Positions 22,063-32,280 are shown, numbered from the stretch's first letter. The stretch is DNA of 64,000 bases from Semisulcospira habei (GCA_036245525.1 BTPG01000006.1:69088286-69152285); one strand, 5' to 3'. Notes: generated by a model from the letters alone, not told the origin. Made by a program: numbers and translations.

Positions 22063-22590
22063 GCGTAACCTGAAATTGCAAACACAACGCATGTACTAGA
22101 AGCCGCCTCCAGAATTTGACTGGTAGCAACCACCAATCCAGCGTGGATTGCATCCCTAAAGCTTTATGATGTGTTGCAGTGGAAGAAGACAGACTAATTT
22201 TGAAAAAGGCATCACCTAGGCAATTTTGTGGTACAATTATTCTTTACTTGTAACAAAGGCGTCGCCCAAAGCCAAAAAATGCACTCAATCAGAGTAGCTC
22301 CAAGGGACGTAATTTTTTAATATATTCTGAGAATGCTGTGCTAATGCCATGGAATTCCAGGCTGGTAAGCTTGCATTGTGTCATCAGGACATCAGCTGTC
22401 CTTTTGTGACTGCATCGCTTATTAGATCTTTTGAGCCTTCCACTGAACACCTATCACATAAAGCAATAGGGACTACCCCCAGGCGCCCCGCCACCCACTG
22501 GAGAATATCCAGTCTTCCCCCCGAGGGGGGATGCTAGAAAATATTCCCAAACAGATTTTGGACCTGCTGAGTAGATTTAAAGTTTTTGCC

Positions 22591-22627
22591 GCCTACGACC
22601 GGTTTCGCCCCAAGGTGGGGCTCTTCA
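22591..22627 (-). ncRNA. Truncated hammerhead, copy 3
   Basis: Has stem II, GAAA, ACCGGTC and GTAGGC, but the sequence changes to (AT)n exactly where core C3 and the upstream stem I strand should be, so it should not cleave. Confidence 0.7.
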
Positions 22628-22892
22628 TATATATATATATATCAGCATTTTGCTTGATATTAATATATTATATTGGGTTTGATATTAATATTAATATTAA
22701 TTTTGCTTGATATTAATATATTATATATTAATATATTATTAATATTAATATTAATTTTGCTTGATATTAATATATTATATTGGTCACCTACGACCAGTTT
22801 CGCCCCAAGGTGGGGCTCTTCATATATATATATATCAGCATTTTGCTTGATATTAATATATTATATTGGGCAACATTCTGCTTGATATAGTG
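22628..22892. repeat. AT-rich repeats with TGCTTGATATTAATATATTA units
   Basis: Repeated ATCAGCATTTTGCTTGATAT and ATTAATATTAAT blocks surround truncated hammerhead copy 4. Confidence 0.75.
22786..22821 (-). ncRNA. Truncated hammerhead, copy 4
   Basis: As copy 3, with one change in the stem III loop region (GAAACTGGTC) and the same truncation point followed by (AT)n. Confidence 0.65.
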
Positions 22893-23372
22893 TGATAACA
22901 GGCAGATGTGATTACGAGACTCGAATCAAAATGTCCGAGTGGAAGACGAGGGCATTTGTTTCGAGTCAAGTAATCACATTTGTCTGTTTATATCAAACAA
23001 AATTGTTGTTCAATATAATTTATGTATCCAGTCCAAAACAAAAGTATGCCTCCCGTCATTCATTTTACGGTTGATTGCGGTGTTTAGACAAAACACAATG
23101 AATGGCTGACGGCCTCACATCACTGTCGACTTTAGCGCTTAGATTTCGACTGACTTGGAAGACATCAGTGCATTGTATAACCGTGCGTGTTGCTGAGTAA
23201 ATTCTGCTTGTAACTAGATCACGCATAATCGCGGAAAATGCCAGCAGGTATGTTTATTTTGTTCTTTTCTCAGGTTGTCGGATCGCCAGCTGACATCTTG
23301 TCAGTTTCACTTGTCAGTCCAGCCTGATTCGCACGTTTCCTGGCGACTTTTCTCCGTCTGTGTGTGTGTCGA
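22893..23372 (+). repeat. Left inverted terminal repeat of the Polinton-like relic
   Basis: Begins with a roughly 150-bp hairpin unit (GATTACGAGACTCGAATC...GTTTCGAGTCAAGTAATCAC), followed by GTCATTCATTTTACGG, GACATCAGTGCATTGTATAA, AATGCCAGCAGG and TTTCCTGGCGACTTTTCTCC. The same series occurs inverted at 24690-25470. The inner end is cut at 23372, where integrase sequence begins. Confidence 0.7.
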
Positions 23373-23935
23373 ATTTACTTCCATCGTCAGCTTGAACAAG
23401 CCTAGGGTATCTCAGAGGACCCCGGCTATATATCAATAAGGCTGTGACTACAGTGGTAGCGTTCTTGTCAGTTAGAGGTTGAGCGTCCTTGAACCTCAAC
23501 AACAGTCAGTGCGTATTTGTATCGTTTTCTTCCTATTGTATCATGTGGAAGAAACAGAAGATCCATTTGGTGCGTGTCATTAGGGGTGGTGTTTTCAAAG
23601 TGAGGTCTTGTTATTTTTCTTGACCCAGGTAAATAAACCAGCCCAATGGCTTGTTTTTGTAGCCACTGTTTTACTCGGTTGAGCACGTCACAGCCTACAG
23701 CGGCTTACAATTCCTCTATTGCAGTTTTTTCTTTCCAGTAGCCAGTCGGGGAGTAATATATTTTTGATAGTCTAGCTCCGGCGTCGGCGTCAGTGCTTGT
23801 AATTTTTTTTCTAGCAAGGAAATTTAATGTAAAATAAACAAGTGTCATACCTACTAGAAAGAATATTATTTCTCTATTTCTTTGTTCCTGACTAGGTTGG
23901 TAGTAGTCGCTAAGTTTCGCTTGTGGGGTAGTCAA
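23373..23935 (-). pseudogene. Decayed Polinton/adintovirus-like integrase (rve family)
   Basis: Retroviral-type integrase relic of a Polinton/adintovirus-like element. The N-terminal part (23935-23708) has a membrane-like FFLVGMTLVYFTLNFLA segment, then KIYYSPTGYWKEKTAIEEL, and ends at an in-frame TAA. The reading continues from about 23704 to 23480 with VKQWLQKQ, HQMDLLFLPHD (first catalytic Asp region) and YKYALTVV. A frameshift near 23490 leads to PLTDKNATTV and LVQADDGSKF (second catalytic Asp region). The part that should hold the catalytic Glu is missing at the junction with the terminal repeat. At least one stop, one frameshift and a 3' truncation mark it as dead. Family assignment is from motif appearance only. 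Confidence 0.65.
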
Positions 23936-23974
23936 GTCTTTGCCAGTAACAAGGTAGTATAATTTGATAGCATC

Positions 23975-24365
23975 ATCAACATTTAAAAATGTTTGATGTG
24001 CGTGACCTCAGTCTGAGTTTTTCATTGATGAAATCAAGTTTCTCTATTCTCTGTTTCTCATACTCCTGTTCAGCTTGTGCTAATTTCTCTGATGACTTGT
24101 TGTAGCGGCTCATTTCTTCCGCACTTTCCTCCTTACTAACTTTTGAAAAGAGATAGTTTGACCCGCTAATGCAATTGCATTAACAACAGCACCACCAACG
24201 ATAACAGCCAATGTTGCGATATTTTTATTTGCATAGATACATTTTCCGGAATAATTCCCTGATTGACGAGAAAGTCTTTTGTAGCAATCGAAGCTGTTAC
24301 AACTGCAACTAGTTTAGCACTGTCTTCGAAATCTAGTTTGCCCAGGTCTGCGGAACGCATTTTGA
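23975..24365 (-). pseudogene. Relic of small membrane / coiled-coil gene next to the integrase
   Basis: Minus-strand reading in shifting frames: DFEDSAKLVAVVTASIATKD, then in another frame a hydrophobic IATLAVIVGGAVVNAIALAG segment, then a charged helical SRYNKSSEKLAQAEQEYEKQ. One or two frameshifts separate the parts. Such membrane plus coiled-coil proteins accompany integrase in virus-like transposons, so this is probably a second gene of the same relic. No function is assigned. Confidence 0.45.
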
Positions 24366-24390
24366 GAAGACTCTGCCCTACTATGCATAC

Positions 24391-24672
24391 ATGCATACAT
24401 ACAAACATACATACATACATACATACATACATACATACATACATACATACATACATACATACATACATACATACGTACATACAAACATACACACACTAAC
24501 ACACCCACACACACCCACACACACACACCCACACACATATACGTACATACATACATGCATACATAGATACATACATACATACATACATACATACATACAT
24601 ACATACATACATACATACATACATACATACATACATACATACATACATACATACATACATACATGTATACAT
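24391..24672. repeat. (CATA)n microsatellite
   Basis: About 60 tetramers with a CACA-rich interruption (24488-24540), directly abutting the inner end of the terminal repeat at 24686. Confidence 0.95.
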
Positions 24673-24689
24673 ATATATGTATGTACCCA

Positions 24690-25470
24690 CTCCATAAAGT
24701 TTTCTCTTCCTTGACACATGTATTGATATATTGCTTAACAAGCAAATTAATATTCATGAGCTTGCTAAGTATACTGTCCTTCCCAAAATCCCATGCGCAC
24801 CAAGAAGACTCGATCTTGCTCATATTGGATTTTCCAAACGGAAACGTGAAATATGCTCACACTGCTACATTTACGCGCTCCTTATGTGTAGTAGTAATAA
24901 CATACTTCTTAGTGTGTATGAATGCTCTAAATGTATATCCTATACACACACATGAACGGAGAAAAGACGCCAGGAAACTTGCGATTCGCGCTGGACTGAC
25001 AAATGAAATTGACGAGATGTCAGCTGGCGATCCGACAACCTGAGAAAAGAACAAAATAAAATACCTGCTGGCATTTTCCGCAATTATGCGTGATCTAGTT
25101 ACAAGTAGAATTTACTCATCAACACGCACGGTTATACAATGCACTGATGTCTTCCCAGTCAATCGAAATCAACGCGCGGAGTCGACAGTGATTGGCGGCC
25201 GTCTGCCATTCATGTGTTTTGTCTGAACACCGCAATGAGCCGCAAAATGAATGACACTAGGAATAGTTTTGTTTTGGCCGCCGTGAGATGGCCTTAGTTG
25301 CCTGCTCGGCGTTAAACCCAAATAACTAACTAACTGTTTTGGACTGGGTACATAAATTATATTGAGCAACAATTTTGTTTGATATAGTGCCGATAAAAAG
25401 ACAGATGTGATTACTTGACTCGAATCAAATGTCCTCATCTTCGACTCGGACATTTTGATTCGAGTCTCGA
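24690..25470 (-). repeat. Right inverted terminal repeat of the Polinton-like relic
   Basis: Reverse complement of the left repeat: CTCCATAAAGTTTTCTC, AAGAAAGTCGCCAGG-like segment, CCTGCTGGCATTTTCCG, TTATACAATGCACTGATGTC, then CAAAATGAATGACAC. It ends with the hairpin unit at 25337-25470. A SINE tail fragment (25282-25335) is inserted within it. Confidence 0.7.
25282..25335 (+). repeat. SINE-type 3' tail fragment inside the terminal repeat
   Basis: GCCTGCTCGGCGTTAAACCC followed by AAATAACTAACTAACT, as at 2231-2282. Confidence 0.6.
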
Positions 25471-25482
25471 AATGAATTGCTG

Positions 25483-26003
25483 AAGGCCGCACATCACTGT
25501 CGACTTTAGCGCTTAGATTTCGATTTACTAGGAAGACATCAGTGCATTGTATAACCGTGCGTTTTGGTGAGTAAATTCTACTTGTAACTAGATCACGCAT
25601 AATTGCGGAAAATGCCAGCAGGTATTTTATTTTGTTCTTTTCTCAGGTTGTTGGATCGCCAGCTGACATCTTGTCAATTTTACTTGTCAGTCCAGCCCGA
25701 TTCGCACGTTTCCTGGCGACTTTTCTCCGTTCGTGTGTGTGTATAGGATATGCATTTCGAGCATTCATACACACTGAGAAGTATATCATTACTACTATAC
25801 ATAAGGAGCTTGTTAATGTTGTATTGTGAGCATGTTTCGGGTTTCCGTTTTGAAAATCCAAGTATAAACAAGATCGAGTCTTTGAGTCTTCGAGGGATTT
25901 TGGAAAGGAAAGTATACCTAGCAAGTTAATGAATATTAATTTGCTTGTTATACAATATATCAATACGTGTGTCAATGAAGGGAAAACTTTATGGAGTGGG
26001 TAC
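25483..26003 (+). repeat. Polinton-like terminal repeat, further copy
   Basis: Head-to-head with 24690-25250: ACATCACTGTCGACTTTAGC, AATGCCAGCAGG, GATTCGCACGTTTCCTGGCG, TATACAATATATCAATACG, and end ACTTTATGGAGTGGGTACAT. Confidence 0.75.
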
Positions 26004-26166
26004 ATAGTGCGATAACATGCAGACGTGATTACGCGACTCGAATCAAAATGTCAGTCGAAGACGAGGACATTAGTTGATTCCAGTCAAGTAACCACATCTG
26101 TCTGTTTATCGGCACTATATCAAGCAAAATGTTGCTCAATATAATGTATGTACCCAGTCCAAAACA
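26004..26166 (+). repeat. Hairpin terminal unit of the same family
   Basis: GTGATTACGCGACTCGAATC and its inverse TTCCAGTCAAGTAACCAC, closing with GCACTATATCAAGCAAAATG and TATGTACCCAGTCC. Equivalent to 22893-23043. Confidence 0.65.
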
Positions 26167-27035
26167 TAATTTTACCAGAGTTCTTCTGATTACCGCCATT
26201 GGTGCTGAAGTGGTCAATATCGCTATATTTGGACATCAAACTTCCCAGCTTGACCAAAATGTACTCAGCGCAAATCCACCAAGGCGAACATCTACACAGT
26301 GCAAATGTGTTCCTCTGATTACCATTTATTTTTAGAACTAAATAAACTCAGCGTGAATCTTCACAACATGATTCCACCCAACATAAATCGACAAAGGCTG
26401 GAATTTACTCAAATAAAAAATATCTCAATGGAATAGCGACGGCACACATTCACACTGGGTAGATTTACGCCCAGGTTTATTCAGAATGTGTAGACTTTCG
26501 CTGGATATTTTCACGTTTTTTTTTTTTTTTGTTTTTTTTTTAGATTTGCGCTAAAATATACCGAAGCTTACCCCTTGAGCACCACTGATACTGGCACTGT
26601 GTGTACTATACGTACTAAAACAATCACGTCACCACAAAACTCTTTAACGTCACAATCTAGGGCCCGCATAGTCTGGAGTTCACGTCAGACATTTCTGAAA
26701 TGTTGCACAAAAAAAGGTGATATGACGTAATGTTTACGTGCACATAAGCTGAAGGAACTTTACCGTCCAACAACAAATGTATGCTTCAAACATACACAAC
26801 CCAGCAAATCGGACACTGCTGAACATGTCTCATCGTGCAAACTCCCTCTCGCACGCCTCCGATGTTGGAGAAAACAAGCGGATAAGCTGCCTTAGGAGCG
26901 ACCACAGATATTAATAACTATGTCTATTTATGATCCTGGGTGTGATACTTCCGATGTGTGTTTGTCCAAATGGTGACCATGTTGTGTGCCACGTTTTGGA
27001 ATGTCGACTGACAGCGCGGAGATTTCGTTTGACTG
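26167..27035. other. Intronic stretch with no recognised element
   Basis: AT-rich, with a T-run at 26518-26540. No hairpin or coding relic recognised. Confidence 0.4.
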
Positions 27036-27039
27036 TGTA

Positions 27040-27510
27040 GACATCAGTGCTTTCTATAATCGTGCGTGTTGTTGAGTGAAGTCTACTAGAACACGGATAA
27101 TGGCGGAAAATGCCAGCAGGTTTGTTTATTTAGTCCTTTTCTAAAGTCACTATCACTAGAGGACATCAGTGTGGTCAATCTCAATAATGTGGCAATTCAA
27201 TTCGTGTGTTTGCTGCTGTCTGTTCTCCGTTTATTTGTGTGTATGGGAAAGAATTTCGAGCGTGTGTACACACTAAGAAGTATTTTATTACTAGTGAGCA
27301 TAAGGAGCTTGCTAATATGACAGTATGCGCATATTTAGCGCTTTTGCATTGCGAACAGGCAAGCATCAAGATTGAGTCTTTCTGGTCTGCAAGGGATTAT
27401 GGGAAGGAAAGCTTATCGAGCAAGCTCATGAATATCAATTTGCTTGTTATACAATATATCAGTACATGTGTCAAAGAAGGAGAAATAAATTTCATGGAGT
27501 GGGTACATAT
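27040..27510 (+). repeat. Polinton-like terminal repeat, divergent copy
   Basis: ACATCAGTGCTTTCTATAAT, GCGGAAAATGCCAGCAGGTT and an open frame with SEHKELANMTVCAYLALLHC, closest to the copy at 20382-20780; ends ATGGAGTGGGTACATAT. Confidence 0.7.
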
Positions 27511-27516
27511 ATATGT

Positions 27517-28127
27517 CCTTTGTAGGCCTGAGGGAAGTCAAATGAACCATTGTACCCAGAAGGCCTCATGCCTGAGGGTACCGGGGACAATTGTTCCTTT
27601 GACCTCCCGAAAGGCCCCGCCACACGTGCCGGTTGTGCCCCGATTTTGAAACCGATTCCGATCCGATTGCGATCGGATGACGTCAATTATCCGATCCGGT
27701 CTCAATCGGCTGGGAATCGGGTGTCTAGAACCTGCTCTATTTTTCCGTTCCGAATCGGCCCCGGTTGTAAGCTTCAACCAATCAGAGCGCGTCTCGCAAA
27801 GCATGTCGTTTGAGTTTGCAAATGGCGGAACACGCCTGTTGTGATCAGTACCACCGCCGTTGCTGATGTTTCGCACGCCTCTTCCCGAATATGATGCAAA
27901 ACTGCTGATAATGCAAGCACATCATCATCACTGTCAAAACTAGCAGCCATTTTGCAGAACAGGTACGACTTTGATCTTCGGTTCAAACCGGTCGGCTAAA
28001 CAAGTCGCGAAATGTGTGGCAGTGCACACGTTTTTTTAGTCCGGCTCGATCACCTACCGATTCGAAACTGATCGGGAATCGGCCTCAAAACCGGGCACGT
28101 GTAGCGGGGCCTGAAGGCCTACAAGGG
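27517..28127. mobile_element. Outer MITE (CCTTTGTAGGCCT ends) carrying a nested insertion
   Basis: Inverted ends CCTTTGTAGGCCT (27517) and AGGCCTACAAGGG (28116). The left part folds (GAACCATTGTACCC against GGGGACAATTGTTC). The right part is interrupted by the Harbinger-like element. Confidence 0.6.
27612..28112. mobile_element. PIF/Harbinger-like nonautonomous element
   Basis: A 501-bp element with TIR AGGCCCCGCCACACGTGCC at the left and GGCACGTGTAGCGGGGCCT at the right, flanked by a 3-bp GAA duplication (27609-27611, 28113-28115). Repeated GATTCC/CGATCGG motifs lie inside both TIR regions. A minus-strand reading FDSDDDVLALSAVLHHIREE at 27880-27955 looks like a leftover of a transposase N-terminus. 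Confidence 0.65.
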
Positions 28128-28497
28128 TCCGTGCGGTAAGCCCCTACTACCAATAACGTATTTGTTTTCATTCCTTCACTATTTTTGTAAAAGAAATCAA
28201 GAAGAAATCTTCCTACCTGGATCATGTCAGACAAAGGAATATACATTTATACACAATAGACTTAGGACGTAATTTAAACTATTTCATCACATTGCCGTCT
28301 TCAGTAGTGTGCCTAATGTTTCGAACAACACTAAGTAACTTTTTAATTTAGAACGTATTGGTGATCTTTTATAGAAGAAACCTCGCATCCAAGATGCGTC
28401 ACAAAGAGGGTTACAAGAAGTCCGCCATTTGTCGTTACAAGAGTTTTTGTAGGTCGGTCATATGGTACACTTTGCGCTAAGGAGAATGGTCGTATAT

Positions 28498-28612
28498 CCC
28501 GAGTAGCAAACGTCTTCGGGCCCGCGACGGCCGCGAGTGGGCCCGCGCACGGTCGTGCGCGGGCTCACTGCGGCAACCGTGAGTTCGAGGACCTTTGCTT
28601 ACTGGGGTATAC
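28498..28612. mobile_element. GC-rich hairpin MITE, second copy
   Basis: CCGAGTAGCAAACGTCTTCG at the left and CGAGGACCTTTGCTTACTGG at the right, with a GGGCCCGCGCACGGTCGTGC core; same family as 2897-3010. Confidence 0.7.
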
Positions 28613-28782
28613 AGTCATTCAGTCTACCACAGTCTCGCAGTTGTATATGACAGAAATCGTGGAATGGCCTATAAATGATGACAGCAAGAGGCATAGATCT
28701 TCAAGAGTCATGGAAGATGCATGGGCTCTTTATGATTTTTTTTTTCTCTCTCTCGGCTCTATACAACACGTATAACAATTAC

Positions 28783-28933
28783 GTGGGCGTTTTGTCTTCG
28801 GGATCCGTAGCAGAGGGAGTCGTCCAGGTCGCTCTGGCCGTTGTGGATCCTGAAGACGCCGTTACCACGACATCCGTCGGACAATATTTGAACTCTGGAG
28901 GTCGGTTGGGCGTAGACTGGCCGCCACCGCCAC
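28783..28933 (-). CDS. SVEP1-like gene, exon encoding N-terminal half of a HYR domain
   Basis: First recognisable exon of the minus-strand modular gene in this window. The acceptor is TTTTAG before 28933 and the donor GTAATT follows 28783. Two leading and two trailing bases frame 49 codons. The peptide starts with a Gly-rich linker, then PPEFKYCPTDVVV and a Trp followed by a TDPEDKTP stretch, the usual first half of a HYR (hyalin repeat) domain, an extracellular Ig-like fold. The split codon completes as Thr with the exon at 19781, where the second half of the domain lies. The exon before it is beyond or hidden in the sequence upstream. Function in adhesion or matrix binding is inferred from family. 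Confidence 0.8.
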
Positions 28934-29282
28934 CTAAAACATGCCAAACAATCTTATGTTCAAGGATTATGATACAGGCGTGCGTCTAAGATTTACGATA
29001 TGCCTCACAAAACAAAAAAATGAGTATTTTATCACAAAGACTACCGTATTGATTTGACGCTATCATGAGGTTTTATTTTAGAAACATTCAACGTTCCTGT
29101 TTTTGTTTACCATATTGAAAATACGGTAGACTTTGAAATGGGGCTGGTCGGAGCGCATTCCGGAGCATGCACATGACGTTTTTACGTGCTGGGCAGAAAT
29201 TCTGGCCAAGAAGTAACAAGATAAAAATCACGTCACGTCTAGCTACGCAAACCTTGCTTGAGAACGTCTTTTTGGCGCCAAA

Positions 29283-29311
29283 GCGCCGTGTGTGTGTGAT
29301 TGTGTGTGTGT

Positions 29312-29377
<66 letters not shown>
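29283..29377. repeat. (GT)n microsatellite
   Basis: GT tract abutting GGCGCCAAAGCGCC. Confidence 0.95.
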
Positions 29378-30496
29378 CAGTCAATAGAGCCTGTGATTGA
29401 GGACGGACAATCTTAAAAGTTTTGGATATTGTCACTAAAAGAATTATCTCGAGTCCTTTTGTTTTCGATATATGGGACTACTGATGCCATGACGCTTAAA
29501 GTGACGTCATTTCGCTGCTCGTGCTATTATTTTTCTTCAGAATAGCTATGCTACGCCAGACCACAGAGCTTACGAATGGCGGGAATTGCCGTGTGTCCGT
29601 CTTTATTTCCGTGTGCCAGTGTGTGTGTATCAGAGGGTGGGTTACAGTAATAGATGGATTCATGTCACTACACGAGCCTAGAGAGCGTACTAATGACGGG
29701 AAGCGCCGTCCGTCTTTATTTGTGTGCGCCGACGTGTGTGTTGATCAGAGGTTGGTTTAGAGAGGAGGGAAATGGATCAGCATAATAAGCCTACAAATAT
29801 GAACAACTCTGAATGTTCCTAAAAGGTAAACGCATGTGAGTTTCAAACAATATGGTAGACTTTGGGATGAAATCATCATCTTGTTTTTTAAATGTTTTTT
29901 TATTTTATCTTATCCTTCTGATTCATCCCTCTCCACCTTGACACCCTACCCCCCCCCCCTTCCCCTCCCCCCCCCTCGCTCCCCTCCTCCCCCATGCGGC
30001 TCCCCCCTCCGCCCTCTGCACCCTCCACCCCCTCCCGATCCGCTCGGCAATGGCACAAACTGCAGACACACGGCGCTTGTCAAATCCTCTTCAAGAATTT
30101 GCATGCATTTTCCCACCTTTTCCACAATACGTTCGCAGACATCGTAACAGTAATAGACTGAGAGCATTACGTCAACTCATACACTGACGTGCTGGTGCTT
30201 TGCGGCAGTTAGGAACATTGTATAACACTGACGTGTTTGGCGTTTTTACGTGAATGTGACTGTCTGATTCCTCATTCTCCAAACTAGTTATATTCAAAAT
30301 TTCAAGTTAATATAACGAAACTTACGGACTCAAATGTGAGACAACCGCCTTTCTGTTAACTGTCACTTAAATCTTCAATGAGACATCAAATTTCAATATA
30401 CTCGGAGGCACTCTTAGACACTTCTTTTAAATGAAACATTTCCTATATTTTCAACTTTGCACGTACGCAAGTTTCGGAGATTTTCGTGTTTACACG

Positions 30497-30564
<68 letters not shown>

Positions 30565-30575
30565 TACACACACAC
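30497..30575. repeat. (CA)n microsatellite
   Basis: CA tract immediately before CGGCGCTTAGCGCC. Confidence 0.95.
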
Positions 30576-30789
30576 GGCGCTTAGCGCCTAAAAGTACGTT
30601 GAGCAGCGAGGTTAGCGTAAGATGACGTCATTAAGTCTCTTCGGTGTATAGAAGAGACTTTTTAGGATGGGACGCTGTGGAGCGATTTCAGTAAAATGCC
30701 CGTGACGTCAAAGGCGTGCAACACAACAGAAATTACGTGGCGTCTTGCTACGCTAACCGCGCTGCTGAATGTACATTTGGCAGGAAACG

Positions 30790-30792
<3 letters not shown>

Positions 30793-30854
<62 letters not shown>

Positions 30855-30921
30855 TGTGTCTGTGTGTGTGATAGCGTGTGTGTGTGTTTGTGTGTGTGTG
30901 CGTGTGTGTGCGCGCGCGCAC

Positions 30922-30954
<33 letters not shown>
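30793..30954. repeat. (GT)n microsatellite
   Basis: GT tract with CGCGCGCACGCG interruption following GGCAGGAAACGCCG. Confidence 0.95.
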
Positions 30955-30956
<2 letters not shown>

Positions 30957-31200
30957 CACCAGTATCTCCGGTGTTTATGTACGCGCAGGCCTGAAACATT
31001 ATGAGATGTATTTCGGAGAGCCTCAGACTACAGAGCATATTTTAATTGGGTGACTCGCTAAAGAGAAAAATTGCCTTTTATATAGCCGCATTTGAGTACG
31101 CAATATTCATTCTATTAACTTGGAATTTTGGAAATGGCTAGCTTGGATAAGTTCGTACTCCAGCGTTGTACCTTTTCAACTTTTTGAATAATAATTAATT

Positions 31201-31910
31201 CATTTTGGAAGTTTTGGAGCGGCGTTATTCTCCCATCAAAAACGTGTCTGTCACCTTCTTAATGTATAACCCGGGCTTTGTACAGCCAGTACAAGGCCAG
31301 GCAAAGCCTTCTTGTGACACATTCCACCCGCTTAATAGAACTCTATTATTAGAAGCTGTGTTAGCCTCTGGTTTAAACAGAAACCCTTTCTATCTGACTT
31401 CCTACGACAGTTTTATTTTCGCAAAGGCTTAGATTCTCAGGAGCCCATGTCCTCACAGGCTTAGATTCTCATGAGCTCTCGCAGGGCCATATCCTCAAGA
31501 GCCCCTGCTTTCACAAGGTTTCAGTCAACTGTAAATACTCCTGAATATACACTTGAGCTAGTCTGCATACTGTACTGTGACAAGTTTTAAATCAATAAAA
31601 TGTTTGTTATTCTTTCGGGATTGACTGTGGCCGCATGGTTTGTACGCTGGTTTGATTGGAGAAGAATAGTTATGCTCAAAGCTATTACTCTTCACTCGTG
31701 CCAGAGTTTGTTTCATGGCCTAGGTGCCAGTTGACAGATCACACCACAAGGGCTCTCACATGAGAGGTGAACGCGCAACCCCCAGGGTTATAGCCCCCTC
31801 TATAGGGGGTGAATTATCGCGTGAACAATCCGGGTTGCATCGTATCCTGTAAGAGCAGGTAGGAAGGTCACAAGCAGCGCTTTTATCATATTTTTCTTTC
31901 TATTTTTCAC
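31201..31910. other. No gene seen; decayed family 2 hairpin fragments
   Basis: GGCTTAGATTCTCAGGAGCC and AGGCTTAGATTCTCATGAGC at 31426-31475 look like remnants of the CTCATGAG hairpin. The rest is unrecognised. Confidence 0.4.
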
Positions 31911-32280
31911 AGTTCCAGCCCCTTGGTGCATGGAAATTTAAATCTAGGTCCCCCAAGGGGGTCCAGATATTTAGCCGGTGTGGACAGCTGTTTTGGTCTT
32001 GGCGACCTCATCAGCACATCATTCGGCATACTGCAGAAGGCAGAAATTTTCGCCTACGTGCAAAGACAGCCACATTTTACCGTGGTGTCTGCAGGGGCAT
32101 ACATTCCATGCCTCCACTCAGAGCTAAATTTCGATGCACCCTAAGAGAGAACCTACTAAAAGGGGGAAGGGCATGCAGACGATATTGTAGTAATAAATGA
32201 AAAGAAAAAGGGAGAATGCCAGTGCTAATAGTTTAGGGGGACCTAGATTTAAATTTCCATGCACCAAGGGGCTGGAACAG
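31911..32280. mobile_element. Element with 42-bp inverted ends
   Basis: TTCCAGCCCCTTGGTGCATG (31912) with continuing GAAATTTAAATCTAGGTCCCC is exactly mirrored at 32236-32277. The interior of about 280 bp has no recognised coding sequence. G-runs follow at 32300-32325. Confidence 0.65.

Larger units (their letters stand above)
21155..22627 (-). mobile_element. Retrozyme-like tandem array, 2.5 units of about 575 bp with hammerhead ribozymes
   Basis: Units begin GACGTAATTTTTTAAT at 21155, 21731 and 22306 (spacing 576 and 575) and are about 97% alike by eye. Each has one hammerhead motif on the minus strand; the third unit stops within the motif at 22627. No long conserved reading frame is evident, so this is a noncoding unit like the hammerhead-bearing retrozymes, or a Penelope-element-derived tandem. 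Orientation is the same as the host gene's transcription. Confidence 0.8.
29090..31200 (-). repeat. Dispersed repeat block with CA/GT tracts, inverted relative to 55380-56870
   Basis: Shared in inverse order: AATACGGTAGACTTTG; GACGTCATTTCGCTGCTCGT; CCGTCTTTATTTGTG; the GCAATGGCACA C-rich stretch; AATACGTTCGC / CAATACCTTCGC; and GGCGCTTAGCGCC next to CA tracts. No coding sequence recognised. Confidence 0.55.

Noticed and set aside
24390..24680. CRISPR-like periodic repeats
   Set aside because: Simple tetranucleotide repeats without unique spacers; the genome is eukaryotic.
24391..24714. Long ORFs in all frames (MYVCMYVC, HTYIHTYI peptides)
   Set aside because: Translations of the (CATA)n microsatellite.
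28675..28989. 104-codon plus-strand ORF
   Set aside because: Antisense shadow of the HYR exon at 28783-28933.
30748..31038. THTHTH/CVCVCV ORFs here and at 43891-44372
   Set aside because: Translations of CA/GT microsatellites. The GEPQTTEHILIG end near 31020 resembles the LINE RNase H tail but is only 12 residues.
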